Shown one piece after another: positions 23,552-30,709 of a stretch of DNA of 30,709 bases. The first letter of the stretch is position 1, and every line of letters starts with the position of its first letter. The stretch comes from an uncultured bacterium (GTDB taxonomy: Bacteria; Cyanobacteriota; Vampirovibrionia; Gastranaerophilales; Gastranaerophilaceae), in assembly GCA_902462155.1 (NCBI GenBank), contig CABQAQ010000013.1:1-30709 (forward strand), given 5' to 3'. The position numbers and the translations under genes were made by a program. The notes beneath the pieces were generated by a model. It ran no database searches. It was not told where the DNA came from and was given only the letters and a program-made list of their open reading frames with translations.

Positions 23552-24202
23552 TTATTCAGAAGGAGCTAACTTTTGTTTTAGTAGTTCGTTGTATATATTT
23601 AAATATTTTTCTGCTTGTTTAAGATTATTAAGATTTTTATAGGATAAAGCAAGATTATAATAGAAATCAGGTTCAGGAGTAATTCTAAGAGCTTTAATAT
23701 AGTATTTAATAGCTTTATTATAATCTTTTAGATTAAAATAACAATTTGCTAAATTATAGTAAGCATAGGGGAATTTCGGATTATATTTTAAAGAATATTT
23801 ATAATTTTTAATAGCCAGATTAAATTTATTATCCTGAAAATAGATATTAGCTAAATTATAATAAGGCTTATAAAATTTAGGATCTTTAAGAATAGATTTT
23901 TGAAGTAAGAAAACAGAATCTATAGATTTACCGTAATCTTGAAGAATATTAGCTAACAATAGATAGACTTCGGCATCTTTATTATTTTCATCAATTTGAT
24001 TAAGGATACGGTAAGCTTTTTCAATGTCATTTGTACTATAAAGCAGAATAGCTTGAGATTTAAGCTTATTTGTATCCTGAGTTGATGTTATTGTTTGTTG
24101 TTTTGCCGGAATTGATGTTTGTGACGTATTAATAGCCGCAAAAGCTAAATTAGTATTAAAAAAGCTAACAATTAAAATAAAAATAAAAACAGACTTCATC
24201 AT
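23552..24202 (-). CDS. Exported TPR-repeat protein
   Basis: A secreted or lipid-facing scaffold of about 216 aa from the ATG pair at 24202/24199; an ATG seven codons upstream would add MYYNIYI. Residues 1-22 form a signal peptide ending near LAFAA. After a Thr/Gln/Ser linker come at least five TPR units, for example SQAILLYSTNDIEKAYRIL, KPYYNLANIYFQDNKFNLAI, FPYAYYNLANCYFNLKDYNKAI and PDFYYNLALSYKNLNNLKQAE, with the A/L/Y consensus well kept. TPRs bind partner proteins, here probably in the periplasm. TATAAT (24212-24217) lies 9 nt upstream of the ATG at 24202, again leaving almost no leader. It converges with the 399-aa gene. Confidence 0.8.
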   Translation of the reverse strand: MMKSVFIFILIVSFFNTNLAFAAINTSQTSIPAKQQTITSTQDTNKLKSQAILLYSTNDIEKAYRILNQIDENNKDAEVYLLLANILQDYGKSIDSVFLLQKSILKDPKFYKPYYNLANIYFQDNKFNLAIKNYKYSLKYNPKFPYAYYNLANCYFNLKDYNKAIKYYIKALRITPEPDFYYNLALSYKNLNNLKQAEKYLNIYNELLKQKLAPSE

Positions 24203-24262
24203 AATATAAATATTATAATACATATAAAGAAGAAAATCCGTAAATAAAGCAAATAAAAAAAA

Positions 24263-24439
24263 TTAATCTTTAATAACAATAAGGTTATTCATAATTTTCA
24301 TTTTACAAGTAGGTAAAACAACATCATTTAATCCATTTTGAATACTTAAGATTTTTCCTGCAGCAAGAGTAACCTCTTGACCTTTGTAAGTAAATGTATA
24401 ATCATCTTGTCTATCTGAACGGATTGTTATTTTATCCAT
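24263..24439 (-). CDS. Small unknown protein (58 aa)
   Basis: The frame is open upstream to 24559, but the true start is the ATG at 24439: AAAGGAG lies 6 nt before it, and the upstream extension is a hydrophobic AT-rich artefact. The 58-aa product (MDKITIRSDRQDDYTFTYKG to IMNNLIVIKD) alternates short beta-type strands, with one cysteine and no membrane segment. It may be a small beta-barrel or adaptor. I know no family. A promoter with TTGCTT (24508-24513), an 18-bp spacer and TATAAT (24484-24489) precedes it, supporting real expression. Confidence 0.65.
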   Translation of the reverse strand: MDKITIRSDRQDDYTFTYKGQEVTLAAGKILSIQNGLNDVVLPTCKMKIMNNLIVIKD

Positions 24440-24483
24440 ATTTTCTCCTTTAAAATCAAAATTTATAAATATAATAATATTAA

Positions 24484-24513
24484 TTATATGAATAAAAATA
24501 AAGTAAAAGCAAT
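24484..24513 (-). promoter_or_regulatory. Promoter of the 58-aa protein gene
   Basis: On the minus strand, TTGCTT (24508-24513), an 18-bp spacer and TATAAT (24484-24489). The leader is about 40 nt and ends with AAAGGAG before the ATG at 24439. Confidence 0.55.
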
Positions 24514-24617
24514 TATAAAATAGTAAAAGATATGTAAAAATTTTGTATAAAAATAGCAAAAAAATATTTCAGAAGTTTTATAAAAATTATAAAAGGAATA
24601 GGCTAGTTGAATTATAA

Positions 24618-26360
24618 ATGGAAATTACAAATACAGGTATAAATAATACAATAAAAAGCGAAATAAAAACAATAAGTAATACAATAACGTATAAGAATTT
24701 ATGCGAAGAGTATTCAGATGAGTATAAAGATTGGAAAGGAAATCAGTTAGAATCAGAAAAAAAGAAACTAAAATACTATGACGAAATAAAGCTTAGTTAT
24801 AAAGACAAAGATAAAGAGGATCAAAGAATAGACTCGGTACTAAATGCAATGGATGTACTTGATGACTATTCGCAAAAGCGAGCAGAAGAGGCTCAAAAGT
24901 CAGCAGATATAATAACATCGTTTATAAGTATTTCAGGTGGATTATTTGGTGCATCAATAGGTACATTTTTAAATGGGAATAAGAAAATAAAGGCAGTACT
25001 TAAAAACTTAAGTCAATATTTAGATAAATATGTAAAAAATAAGAATTTAAATTCAGAAATGCTAGTGCAGATTATACCTGCAGTTTTAGGCGCTTTAATA
25101 GGGGGAATAGTATCACAACCGGTTTCTACATTGGTAGATAGTAATAATCAAAAAATATACAAAATAGAGTCTGAAAATGTTATAAACAATGAGCTTAAAG
25201 ATCCAAAGAGTTTTGCTATTTTAGATGATAACCAAAAGAAACTAGTAGATGATATAGTAAATAATAAAATAAATTCAGATGAAATAAAAAAGGAATATAA
25301 AAAAAGTAAGGTAAACATCCTCAAAATAAGTGAAATGACAATAGAAAATTTATTAACAAAAGAGGAAGAAGATAATCTTGAGAATATTAATAATATAGAG
25401 CAGAAAGAAAATAAAATAAATATAAAAGAAAAAGATAAAGAATTATTAAGTAAAATGCTTGAAAAAATAGAGCTAGATACAAATGATTATCTTGAGAATA
25501 TTGAACTTGCAGTCAATAAATTAAAAATGAGTGCAAATATCTGGTCAGTGCTTGGAGTCGGAGCTTCTGCATTTAGTTTTAACATAGGCAATTCAAAAAA
25601 GAATAAGATAATAAGTAGCATACTATTTTTATCTAATATAATATTGCCTCCGATGATAATAGAGTTGATATCAAAAAATATCTTAAAAGAAGGCGAAAAG
25701 GTTGCAAGATTTAAAGCTAAACAAAATTTAAGAAAGCATCCTGAATTATTATATGACATAGATAAAACAAAATATAAAAATATAAAAACAGATAAATTTA
25801 AAATGAAGCTTAATGACGTTGGAAGTAATAATAATGATTTATTAAGTTTTTTATACAAATATATAAAAGACAAGAGAGAATATAAGAAATTACACGCAAA
25901 ACAGAGTATAAAAAATAGAAAGATTCAAAAAGCAAAAGGATTGATAGATTTAGATCAAGAGCAACTTGAAAATGCTAAAGAATTACAAAAGAATACTTTT
26001 GAGGTTTTGAGTCTATATAATAAAAATTATGATAAATATTATGAAAAAGTAGAAAGTAAGACAACAATGTTACAATCATTAGGATTAACATTAACAAATT
26101 TATCAGTAGCAGCTTTAGCACCTATATTATTAATAAAAAACAGCAAAGATATAAACAATTTTTTAAAAAATTTACAAAATAAAGGTATAAAGAATATGAA
26201 AATAGGAGATATAATAAATACAATAAAAGGTATTACGCAGTCAGCTATGTCAATAGCAATACCAATTGCAACTTGGAATATATTAGATACCCATTTAACA
26301 AAGAAAGAAAAAGAAACATCAAGGATTGCAACAATGTTGAGTTTAAAAGAGCTTGAATAG
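24618..26360 (+). CDS. Unknown membrane protein with three repeated hydrophobic hairpins
   Basis: A 580-aa protein with no known family that I can see. There is no signal peptide. The sequence has three pairs of hydrophobic segments: 98-118 with 149-173, 305-323 with 328-352, and 484-506 with 534-556. They are separated by long charged helical stretches (190-300 and 355-480). Each first segment ends in a similar turn (FLNGNKKIKAV, NIGNSKKNKII, LIKNSKDINNF). Each second segment is followed by a charged helix (KIYKIESENVI, EGEKVARFKA, KKEKETSRIA). This pattern points to an internal triplication. Small glycine/serine-rich hairpins like GGLFGASIGTFL recall pore-forming or membrane-shaping proteins, but that is only a resemblance. 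The gene is transcribed toward a bidirectional terminator at 26397-26430. Confidence 0.65.
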   Translation: MEITNTGINNTIKSEIKTISNTITYKNLCEEYSDEYKDWKGNQLESEKKKLKYYDEIKLSYKDKDKEDQRIDSVLNAMDVLDDYSQKRAEEAQKSADIITSFISISGGLFGASIGTFLNGNKKIKAVLKNLSQYLDKYVKNKNLNSEMLVQIIPAVLGALIGGIVSQPVSTLVDSNNQKIYKIESENVINNELKDPKSFAILDDNQKKLVDDIVNNKINSDEIKKEYKKSKVNILKISEMTIENLLTKEEEDNLENINNIEQKENKINIKEKDKELLSKMLEKIELDTNDYLENIELAVNKLKMSANIWSVLGVGASAFSFNIGNSKKNKIISSILFLSNIILPPMIIELISKNILKEGEKVARFKAKQNLRKHPELLYDIDKTKYKNIKTDKFKMKLNDVGSNNNDLLSFLYKYIKDKREYKKLHAKQSIKNRKIQKAKGLIDLDQEQLENAKELQKNTFEVLSLYNKNYDKYYEKVESKTTMLQSLGLTLTNLSVAALAPILLIKNSKDINNFLKNLQNKGIKNMKIGDIINTIKGITQSAMSIAIPIATWNILDTHLTKKEKETSRIATMLSLKELE

Positions 26361-26396
26361 GTCAAATTTCATATAGAAAATTTTTATACAGTATAA

Positions 26397-26430
26397 AAAA
26401 AGCTAAGTTTTATATTAAACTTAGCTTTTT
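26397..26430. terminator. Bidirectional terminator between convergent genes
   Basis: A perfect 14-bp stem, 26397-26410 with 26417-26430, a 6-nt loop, and A/T runs on both sides. It serves the 580-aa gene (plus) and the TpsB-like gene (minus). Confidence 0.9.
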
Positions 26431-26449
26431 AAATTATATTAAAATAAAA

Positions 26450-28345
26450 TTATAATTGTTCTTTTTCGACCTGTTCTTTACGGAGTTTTTCAGCACGTCT
26501 TCTTTCTTTAAGAGCAAGAAGACCGTCAAAATCAGGAGTTGCCATAATTTCGAAGTGGAATCTAGGCATATACTCATAAGCTAAAGTATCATTACGAGTA
26601 ACAGGGAATCCCCAATAGAATTTACCGGTTAAATCGCCAGGTAGAGCTACTCTAAAACCAAATCCAACACTAGTTAAGAAATCATCTTTAGTAACCCCAG
26701 GACCACCAATACCTTTATAAGGGAATATACCAGCGTGATCTACAAAGACAGCACCTTTAATAACATCTCTTAAATGAAGGATATGTTCTTTATCTTTAAA
26801 AGTATATCTTGTTTCAACAGGAGTAATAGGGAAGATCAATTCACCACTTACGACGTAACCGGTACGACCAATCAAAGCGCCTTCAGAATATCCACGAACA
26901 GTAGTTGCACCACCAATTTGGAATTGATCAAGAGAAGGAATAATTTCTTCAGGTGAATATTGCCAACTTGTACGTAATTGACCAACTATACCGTGACCAA
27001 AATCGTGGATTCGTAAAATACCACCTTCATATTTGAAATAATTATCATAATTATTTTCAAGAGAGAACGCATAAGACACATTTTGGTTAGTATACCAAAT
27101 ACCTCTTTTAGTATCGTGTCTAGCCATAAGGCCTGTACCAATAGATAATATTCTATCACTGTTAATATTACCAAAATCTCTTAAAGAAGTTTTAGCTGTT
27201 TTATAAGAAGCACTAGTAATATTAGTTAAATTTAAGAAAGGTTTATCAATAATCGGTTGAGAAACGTAAAGAGTAGTAGCATAAGATTGACCACCGACAC
27301 CATAATCTCTTAAATAGCCTCTAGTAATATCCATATTACTTGTAGAGAAAGAAGCTCCGATACGGCCACCACTTTTATTAAAAGGGATATTATAATCGAC
27401 GAAAGGTGTAACAGAAGATCTAGATAAATAAGTACCTGCAGTTAACTGATCACGATGACCGAAAAGGCTATCTGCAGTTAAGAAAGTACCAAATCTAGCC
27501 ATACCAATAGTTTCACGTCCGGCATTATCAGTAGCGAAAGTAATATGGAAAGGGAAGCTTTCTTTAGCACTAACTTCCACATCAGTAGTTCCGACAACTT
27601 TACCTGGAACAAGGTTTGCATTAATATTAATACCTTCGTTAACGTGGTTAAATTCTATAATATCTTGTTCTAACTTTCTAAGTTCTAGTAGTTCACCAGG
27701 TTTTGCGCTAGGTAATCTTTTTGCCATAAAAGAATCACGAGTCCATCTATTATTGTCAAATCTAAGTTCACCTACTCTACCTTCCATAAGAGATATTTTC
27801 AAAGAGCCATCTTCAATAGTTTGTTCTGCTATATATGCTCTAGCTGTAACATAGTTTTTTGCAAGATACATATCATTAATAGTATCCACTACTTTTTTAA
27901 TTTCTTTTAGCGAAACTTTTTTACCGATAAGGGGTTTAATAACAGCTTCCAATTCTTCTTTAGTAAAAATTTCAGATTCATCTATTTCTACTTTATTTAT
28001 CTGAACGCCTTCTTTTTTATATTTTTCAATAGTTGCTTTAATAGCAGGGTCCTGATTTTTTATTGATTTTGTATCCTTTATAGGTTGAATTTTATCAATT
28101 TTTTTATCAGGTTCAAGATTTTTTTGTTTTTGGAATTTTTGAAATTCTTCTAATTTTTTCTTTTCTTGTTCTTGTCTTTTTATAAAATCAATATTATATT
28201 TATTAATTGAACCTGCATCATATCCACCTTGCACCGGTTGTATAGGTGCACTTAGCACTGTTAAAGGAATTCCACAAGAGATAATGCTTGTCATTAATAA
28301 CGATATTATTAATTTTTTGTTCATAATATTTTTTGTTTTTCCCAT
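26450..28345 (-). CDS. TpsB/ShlB-FhaC family outer-membrane translocation pore (Omp85 superfamily)
   Basis: A 631-aa outer-membrane transporter of the two-partner secretion type. A signal peptide (about 8-33) is followed by a charged periplasmic linker (50-110). POTRA 1 lies at about 116-188 and POTRA 2 at 190-262. A 16-strand barrel runs from about 265 to 601 and carries the L6 motif V483-R-G-Y486. FhaC/ShlB proteins export a large TpsA adhesin or haemolysin across the outer membrane. No TpsA gene lies next to it. After the expected last strand (RFHFEI, near 600), about 30 extra residues follow (ATPDFDGLLALKERRRAEKLRK and on), highly charged and helical. That is unusual, since Omp85 barrels normally end at the last strand. 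A GTAGGT site precedes the ATG at 28345. Confidence 0.88.
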   Translation of the reverse strand: MGKTKNIMNKKLIISLLMTSIISCGIPLTVLSAPIQPVQGGYDAGSINKYNIDFIKRQEQEKKKLEEFQKFQKQKNLEPDKKIDKIQPIKDTKSIKNQDPAIKATIEKYKKEGVQINKVEIDESEIFTKEELEAVIKPLIGKKVSLKEIKKVVDTINDMYLAKNYVTARAYIAEQTIEDGSLKISLMEGRVGELRFDNNRWTRDSFMAKRLPSAKPGELLELRKLEQDIIEFNHVNEGININANLVPGKVVGTTDVEVSAKESFPFHITFATDNAGRETIGMARFGTFLTADSLFGHRDQLTAGTYLSRSSVTPFVDYNIPFNKSGGRIGASFSTSNMDITRGYLRDYGVGGQSYATTLYVSQPIIDKPFLNLTNITSASYKTAKTSLRDFGNINSDRILSIGTGLMARHDTKRGIWYTNQNVSYAFSLENNYDNYFKYEGGILRIHDFGHGIVGQLRTSWQYSPEEIIPSLDQFQIGGATTVRGYSEGALIGRTGYVVSGELIFPITPVETRYTFKDKEHILHLRDVIKGAVFVDHAGIFPYKGIGGPGVTKDDFLTSVGFGFRVALPGDLTGKFYWGFPVTRNDTLAYEYMPRFHFEIMATPDFDGLLALKERRRAEKLRKEQVEKEQL

Positions 28346-28483
28346 TTTTAACCTACTGCTATTTATTACAAATACTTCCTTAATTATATTAACAACTAAT
28401 CAAATTTTAATTATCAATTATTTAATGTAATTATACATAATAAAAATAATTTTATTTTATAATAAAACAAGTTATACTATATT

Positions 28484-29746
28484 TCAACATTTAATTTTAT
28501 TAATTATAAAATCAATAGCGCCTTTGTTTTCATCGAATACTTTTTTGCAGTTTGATTTTAGATCAAGGTAGAAAGAACGGTCTTTAAGTAACTTAAGAGA
28601 AAAGTTATAAAGTTCGTCTTTAGAGTTAGCTATAAAGCAAGCGTTATGTTCAGATAGGATTCTATAAATATCTTTAAAGTTAAAAACACTAGGCCCGCTT
28701 AAAACAGGTTTTTCCCATATTGTAGCTTCAAGAGGGTTATGTCCACCGGTATTTGAAAAGCTGCCACCAATAAAAGTAAACTTACATATTGAATAAATTT
28801 TAGAAAGTTCTCCCATCGTATCGAGCATAATAATATCATTTTTAATAAATGTATCTTTATTACTTCGTTTACCATAATTTAATCCTGTTTTTTTCAATAG
28901 ATTTTCTACATAGCTATATCTTTGAGGATGTCTAGGGGCTATAAGCAGTTTTAGATCCGGATAGTTATTTTTTAGATTTAAAAAGGTTTCAAGAAAAATT
29001 TCGTCTTCTCCACTATGTGTACTGCTAGCTATAATAAGGTTATCATCAAAGATCCCAAACTGATTTTTCAGATCTTCTATTTCATTTTCTGATAAAGTTT
29101 TTTCTATATCAAATTTTAAATTGCCCATAACTACTACTTTATCTTTTGGTGCACCTATATCAATAATACGATTCTTATCCATTTCGCTTTGCATAGCTAT
29201 TATATTATATTTAGATAAAACTTTGCTAAAGAAGAATTTTAATTTTTTGTATCCGCAATAAGAGTTTGGAGAAATTCTCCCATTTATTATATAAAGATCA
29301 ATATTTCTTTTACTTGTAACATAAACAAAATTCGGCCATATTTCTGTTTCTGCTATAATAACTTTTTGAGGATTTAATTTGTTTAATAAAGAATTAATAG
29401 AAAATCTAAAATCATAGGGAAAGTAAATAATATCAGAAGTAAAATCTTTTAATTTTTTAACCGCAACATCGTGTCCTGTTTTTGTTACAGTTGATAAGAC
29501 AATATTATAATCAGCTAATTTATTATCGGCAGCAGTTTTTACAAGATTTTCAATAGCATTAACTTCTCCTACAGAAACAGCGTGGAATAATATTGTTGGT
29601 TTATTTTTATCCAGATTTATATTATAAAAACCTATTTTTTGAAAAAAGCCTGTTCTAAATTTAGGAACAATCATAAAGGCTAATATTATTACCGGTAATA
29701 GTATTATAGAAAGTAAAATAATCAACAAATTATAAATAAAAAACAT
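28484..29746 (-). CDS. waaA: 3-deoxy-D-manno-octulosonic acid (Kdo) transferase
   Basis: A GT-B glycosyltransferase (420 aa) that adds Kdo to lipid IVA, the first sugars of the LPS core. I take the ATG at 29746 because AAGGA sits 6 nt upstream; a TTG 12 codons further up is unlikely. One N-terminal membrane anchor (about 4-25) is followed by HAVSVGEVNAIENL, which has the catalytic Glu of the family. IIAETEIWPNF and INGRISPNSYCGYKKL mark the acceptor side. The CMP-Kdo side has SSTHSGEDEI, LIAPRHPQR, FIGGSFSNTGGHNPLEA and PVLSGPSVFNF. All expected blocks are present. It shows that the organism makes an LPS-type outer membrane. It is divergent from the 52-aa small gene. Confidence 0.96.
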   Translation of the reverse strand: MFFIYNLLIILLSIILLPVIILAFMIVPKFRTGFFQKIGFYNINLDKNKPTILFHAVSVGEVNAIENLVKTAADNKLADYNIVLSTVTKTGHDVAVKKLKDFTSDIIYFPYDFRFSINSLLNKLNPQKVIIAETEIWPNFVYVTSKRNIDLYIINGRISPNSYCGYKKLKFFFSKVLSKYNIIAMQSEMDKNRIIDIGAPKDKVVVMGNLKFDIEKTLSENEIEDLKNQFGIFDDNLIIASSTHSGEDEIFLETFLNLKNNYPDLKLLIAPRHPQRYSYVENLLKKTGLNYGKRSNKDTFIKNDIIMLDTMGELSKIYSICKFTFIGGSFSNTGGHNPLEATIWEKPVLSGPSVFNFKDIYRILSEHNACFIANSKDELYNFSLKLLKDRSFYLDLKSNCKKVFDENKGAIDFIINKIKC

Positions 29747-29824
29747 AAAAAAATCCTTATAAACGTAAACAATCTGAATCAATTTTAACAGAGTTACGGA
29801 TAGTTTTAATTAGAATATTAAAAT

Positions 29825-29853
29825 TTGTAAACAATTAAAGAAGAAAGTATAAA
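29825..29853 (+). promoter_or_regulatory. Promoter of the 52-aa small gene
   Basis: TTGTAA (29825-29830), a 17-bp spacer and TATAAA (29848-29853). Transcription should start near 29860, about 55 nt before the ATG. Confidence 0.55.
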
Positions 29854-29914
29854 GTTTTTAAAATATTGGTCGATAAAATTAATATGAATCGAGCAGAAAA
29901 AGGGATAAAAAAGG

Positions 29915-30073
29915 ATGATAAAGAAATATAAAAAGCCAATAGCTAATGTATCAAGTGGGGTTGAATTTATATTAAGAGGATCTCAAAGAAGAAGATCAAT
30001 GGCAATATCAAACGCAAGATCAGTAAATTCAGACCTTGGACTAATGACTAAAAGACTTGTCGCTGTGAAATAA
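29915..30073 (+). CDS. Small basic protein, 52 aa, unknown
   Basis: An ATG at 29915 opens 52 codons ending in TAA at 30071-30073. The product starts MIKKYKKPIANVSSGVEF and contains RGSQRRRSMAISNARS and a tail LMTKRLVAVK. It is strongly basic with almost no acidic residues, so it may bind nucleic acid. AAGGG lies 10 nt upstream. The frame has its own promoter (29825-29853) and a terminator 38 nt past the stop, so it is a complete small transcription unit between waaA and the FtsB-like gene. I know no family. A non-coding RNA of similar size is the alternative. Confidence 0.5.
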   Translation: MIKKYKKPIANVSSGVEFILRGSQRRRSMAISNARSVNSDLGLMTKRLVAVK

Positions 30074-30111
30074 GAATTAAGAGCAGATAGAAGAGAGTAT
30101 GTAAAAGAGAT

Positions 30112-30145
30112 AAAAAAGCCTTAAAAATTTTTTTAAGGCTTTTTT
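30112..30145. terminator. Bidirectional terminator
   Basis: A long A/T-flanked stem with core GCCTTAAA/TTTAAGGC (arms 30112-30127 and 30130-30145). It ends the 52-aa gene on the plus strand. On the minus strand it contains the stop codon of the FtsB-like gene. Confidence 0.85.
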
Positions 30146-30564
30146 ATTAATTTTTTATGATCGACAACATTATTAAGAATTTTTTTATAATTTTTTTTCG
30201 AAGATTCAGGCTGATCATTTGTTTTTTTAGGCTGATTGATAATTACTAATACTTCATCATCACTAGCCATTTTCAAGTTGTTTCTTGCAATAGCTTCCAG
30301 ACTTTTTAATGAATTAAAATTATTAAAATCATTTTTTAATCGAGTATTTTCTGAAATTACTTTAATTCTATAATCCTGCATTTTTTTAACTCTAGCCTGA
30401 TTAATAATACATTTCGATATATTTAAAAAAGCACTGATTCCCATTTGGACAAGACACACAAAAAGTACAAACGTCAAAAAAGAATAATATACACGTCTAT
30501 TATTTTTATTCTTTAACTTTTTAGGTATTTTTGAATTAATTTTATTTTTTGATTTTTTAAACAT
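30133..30564 (-). CDS. Septum formation initiator, FtsB/DivIC-like
   Basis: A 143-aa bitopic cell-division protein. A basic cytoplasmic N-terminus (1-24) is followed by one transmembrane helix (about 27-48) and a coiled coil (about 55-85, KMQDYRIKVISENTRLKND). The family's closing motif SLEAIARNNLKMASDDEVLVI follows (usual form: IE-x-AR-x-x-L-x-M-x-x-x-x-E-x-x-x). These proteins link FtsL and FtsQ at the septum. A basic, Asn-rich tail (about 110-143) is longer than in E. coli FtsB. The stop lies inside a terminator stem, so the mRNA ends almost at the stop codon. Confidence 0.85.
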   Translation of the reverse strand: MFKKSKNKINSKIPKKLKNKNNRRVYYSFLTFVLFVCLVQMGISAFLNISKCIINQARVKKMQDYRIKVISENTRLKNDFNNFNSLKSLEAIARNNLKMASDDEVLVIINQPKKTNDQPESSKKNYKKILNNVVDHKKLIKKP

Positions 30565-30709
30565 ATAAATTTCAAATCTCCATATTAATAATATACTAAA
30601 TTATATTTCTATAGAAGATATGAGTTATAATTATTTACATAATTTTTTTAAAATAATTATTAAAAGTTTAATAAAATTTTGATTATTTATTATTTTTGAT
30701 ATAAATTTA
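30565..30709. other. Right edge, AT-rich, no gene seen
   Basis: Upstream region of the FtsB-like gene (minus strand). It is almost pure A+T. I see a weak GGAG 13 nt before the start codon but no convincing promoter. Confidence 0.3.

Noticed and set aside
24440..24559. N-terminal extension of the 58-aa protein
   Set aside because: It would place a promoter and an excellent ribosome binding site inside the gene. The internal ATG at 24439 is better.
1..30709. CRISPR arrays
   Set aside because: No regularly spaced direct repeats were seen on either strand.

Overview
The window is AT-rich and gene-dense. The organism looks diderm and LPS-bearing: it has a Kdo transferase, a two-partner-secretion type outer-membrane pore, an MCE lipid-transport protein and TolC remnants. 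The EF-Tu carries the longer domain-1/2 linker (GRGEDKWVDKIW...) typical of cyanobacteria. With strong ATA/AGA codon use, many exported proteins and very AT-rich spacers, my best guess is a non-photosynthetic cyanobacterial relative of the Gastranaerophilales/Vampirovibrionia (Melainabacteria) type. That is an inference, since no rRNA is present.

Layout. 1-3459 is a mobile or accessory module on the minus strand: a large serine recombinase, an overlapping MerR-type HTH protein, a phage-like basic protein and two unknown membrane-anchored proteins. 3608-5284 holds an iron-sulfur flavoprotein gene and a rearrangement scar where the 3' end of an efflux permease (minus) abuts the 3' half of a TolC-like gene (plus). 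5400-7540 has a secreted nuclease, an encapsulated-ferritin-like protein and an exported SH3-like protein. 7666-10026 is hom-thrC (threonine synthesis), closed by a strong terminator, followed by a GNAT acetyltransferase and a 530-bp gene-free stretch. 11263-12844 is tRNA-Thr/tRNA-Tyr/tRNA-Thr/tuf read leftward from a near-consensus promoter. 12912-18364 is a leftward run: ilvB, ilvN, tlyA, an AcsE-like methyl-folate:corrinoid methyltransferase and two tandem plsC paralogues. 18581-21393 has a SEC-C protein, an MCE protein and a cobalamin adenosyltransferase. 21507-22046 is 5-formyl-THF cyclo-ligase. 22063-22220 is an unexplained, relatively GC-rich element that folds as a possible structured RNA. 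22323-26360 holds proteins of unknown function, including a 580-aa protein with three membrane hairpins. 26450-30564 has a TpsB/Omp85-like pore, waaA, a 52-aa small ORF and an FtsB-like division protein.

Themes. Amino-acid synthesis (Thr, branched chain), one-carbon/corrinoid chemistry (AcsE-like, BtuR, 5-FCL) and envelope biogenesis dominate. The most promising novel items are the structured element at 22063-22220, the triplicated-hairpin membrane protein, the orphan AcsE-like enzyme, and several promoters placed so close to the start codon that the mRNAs should be leaderless or nearly so.
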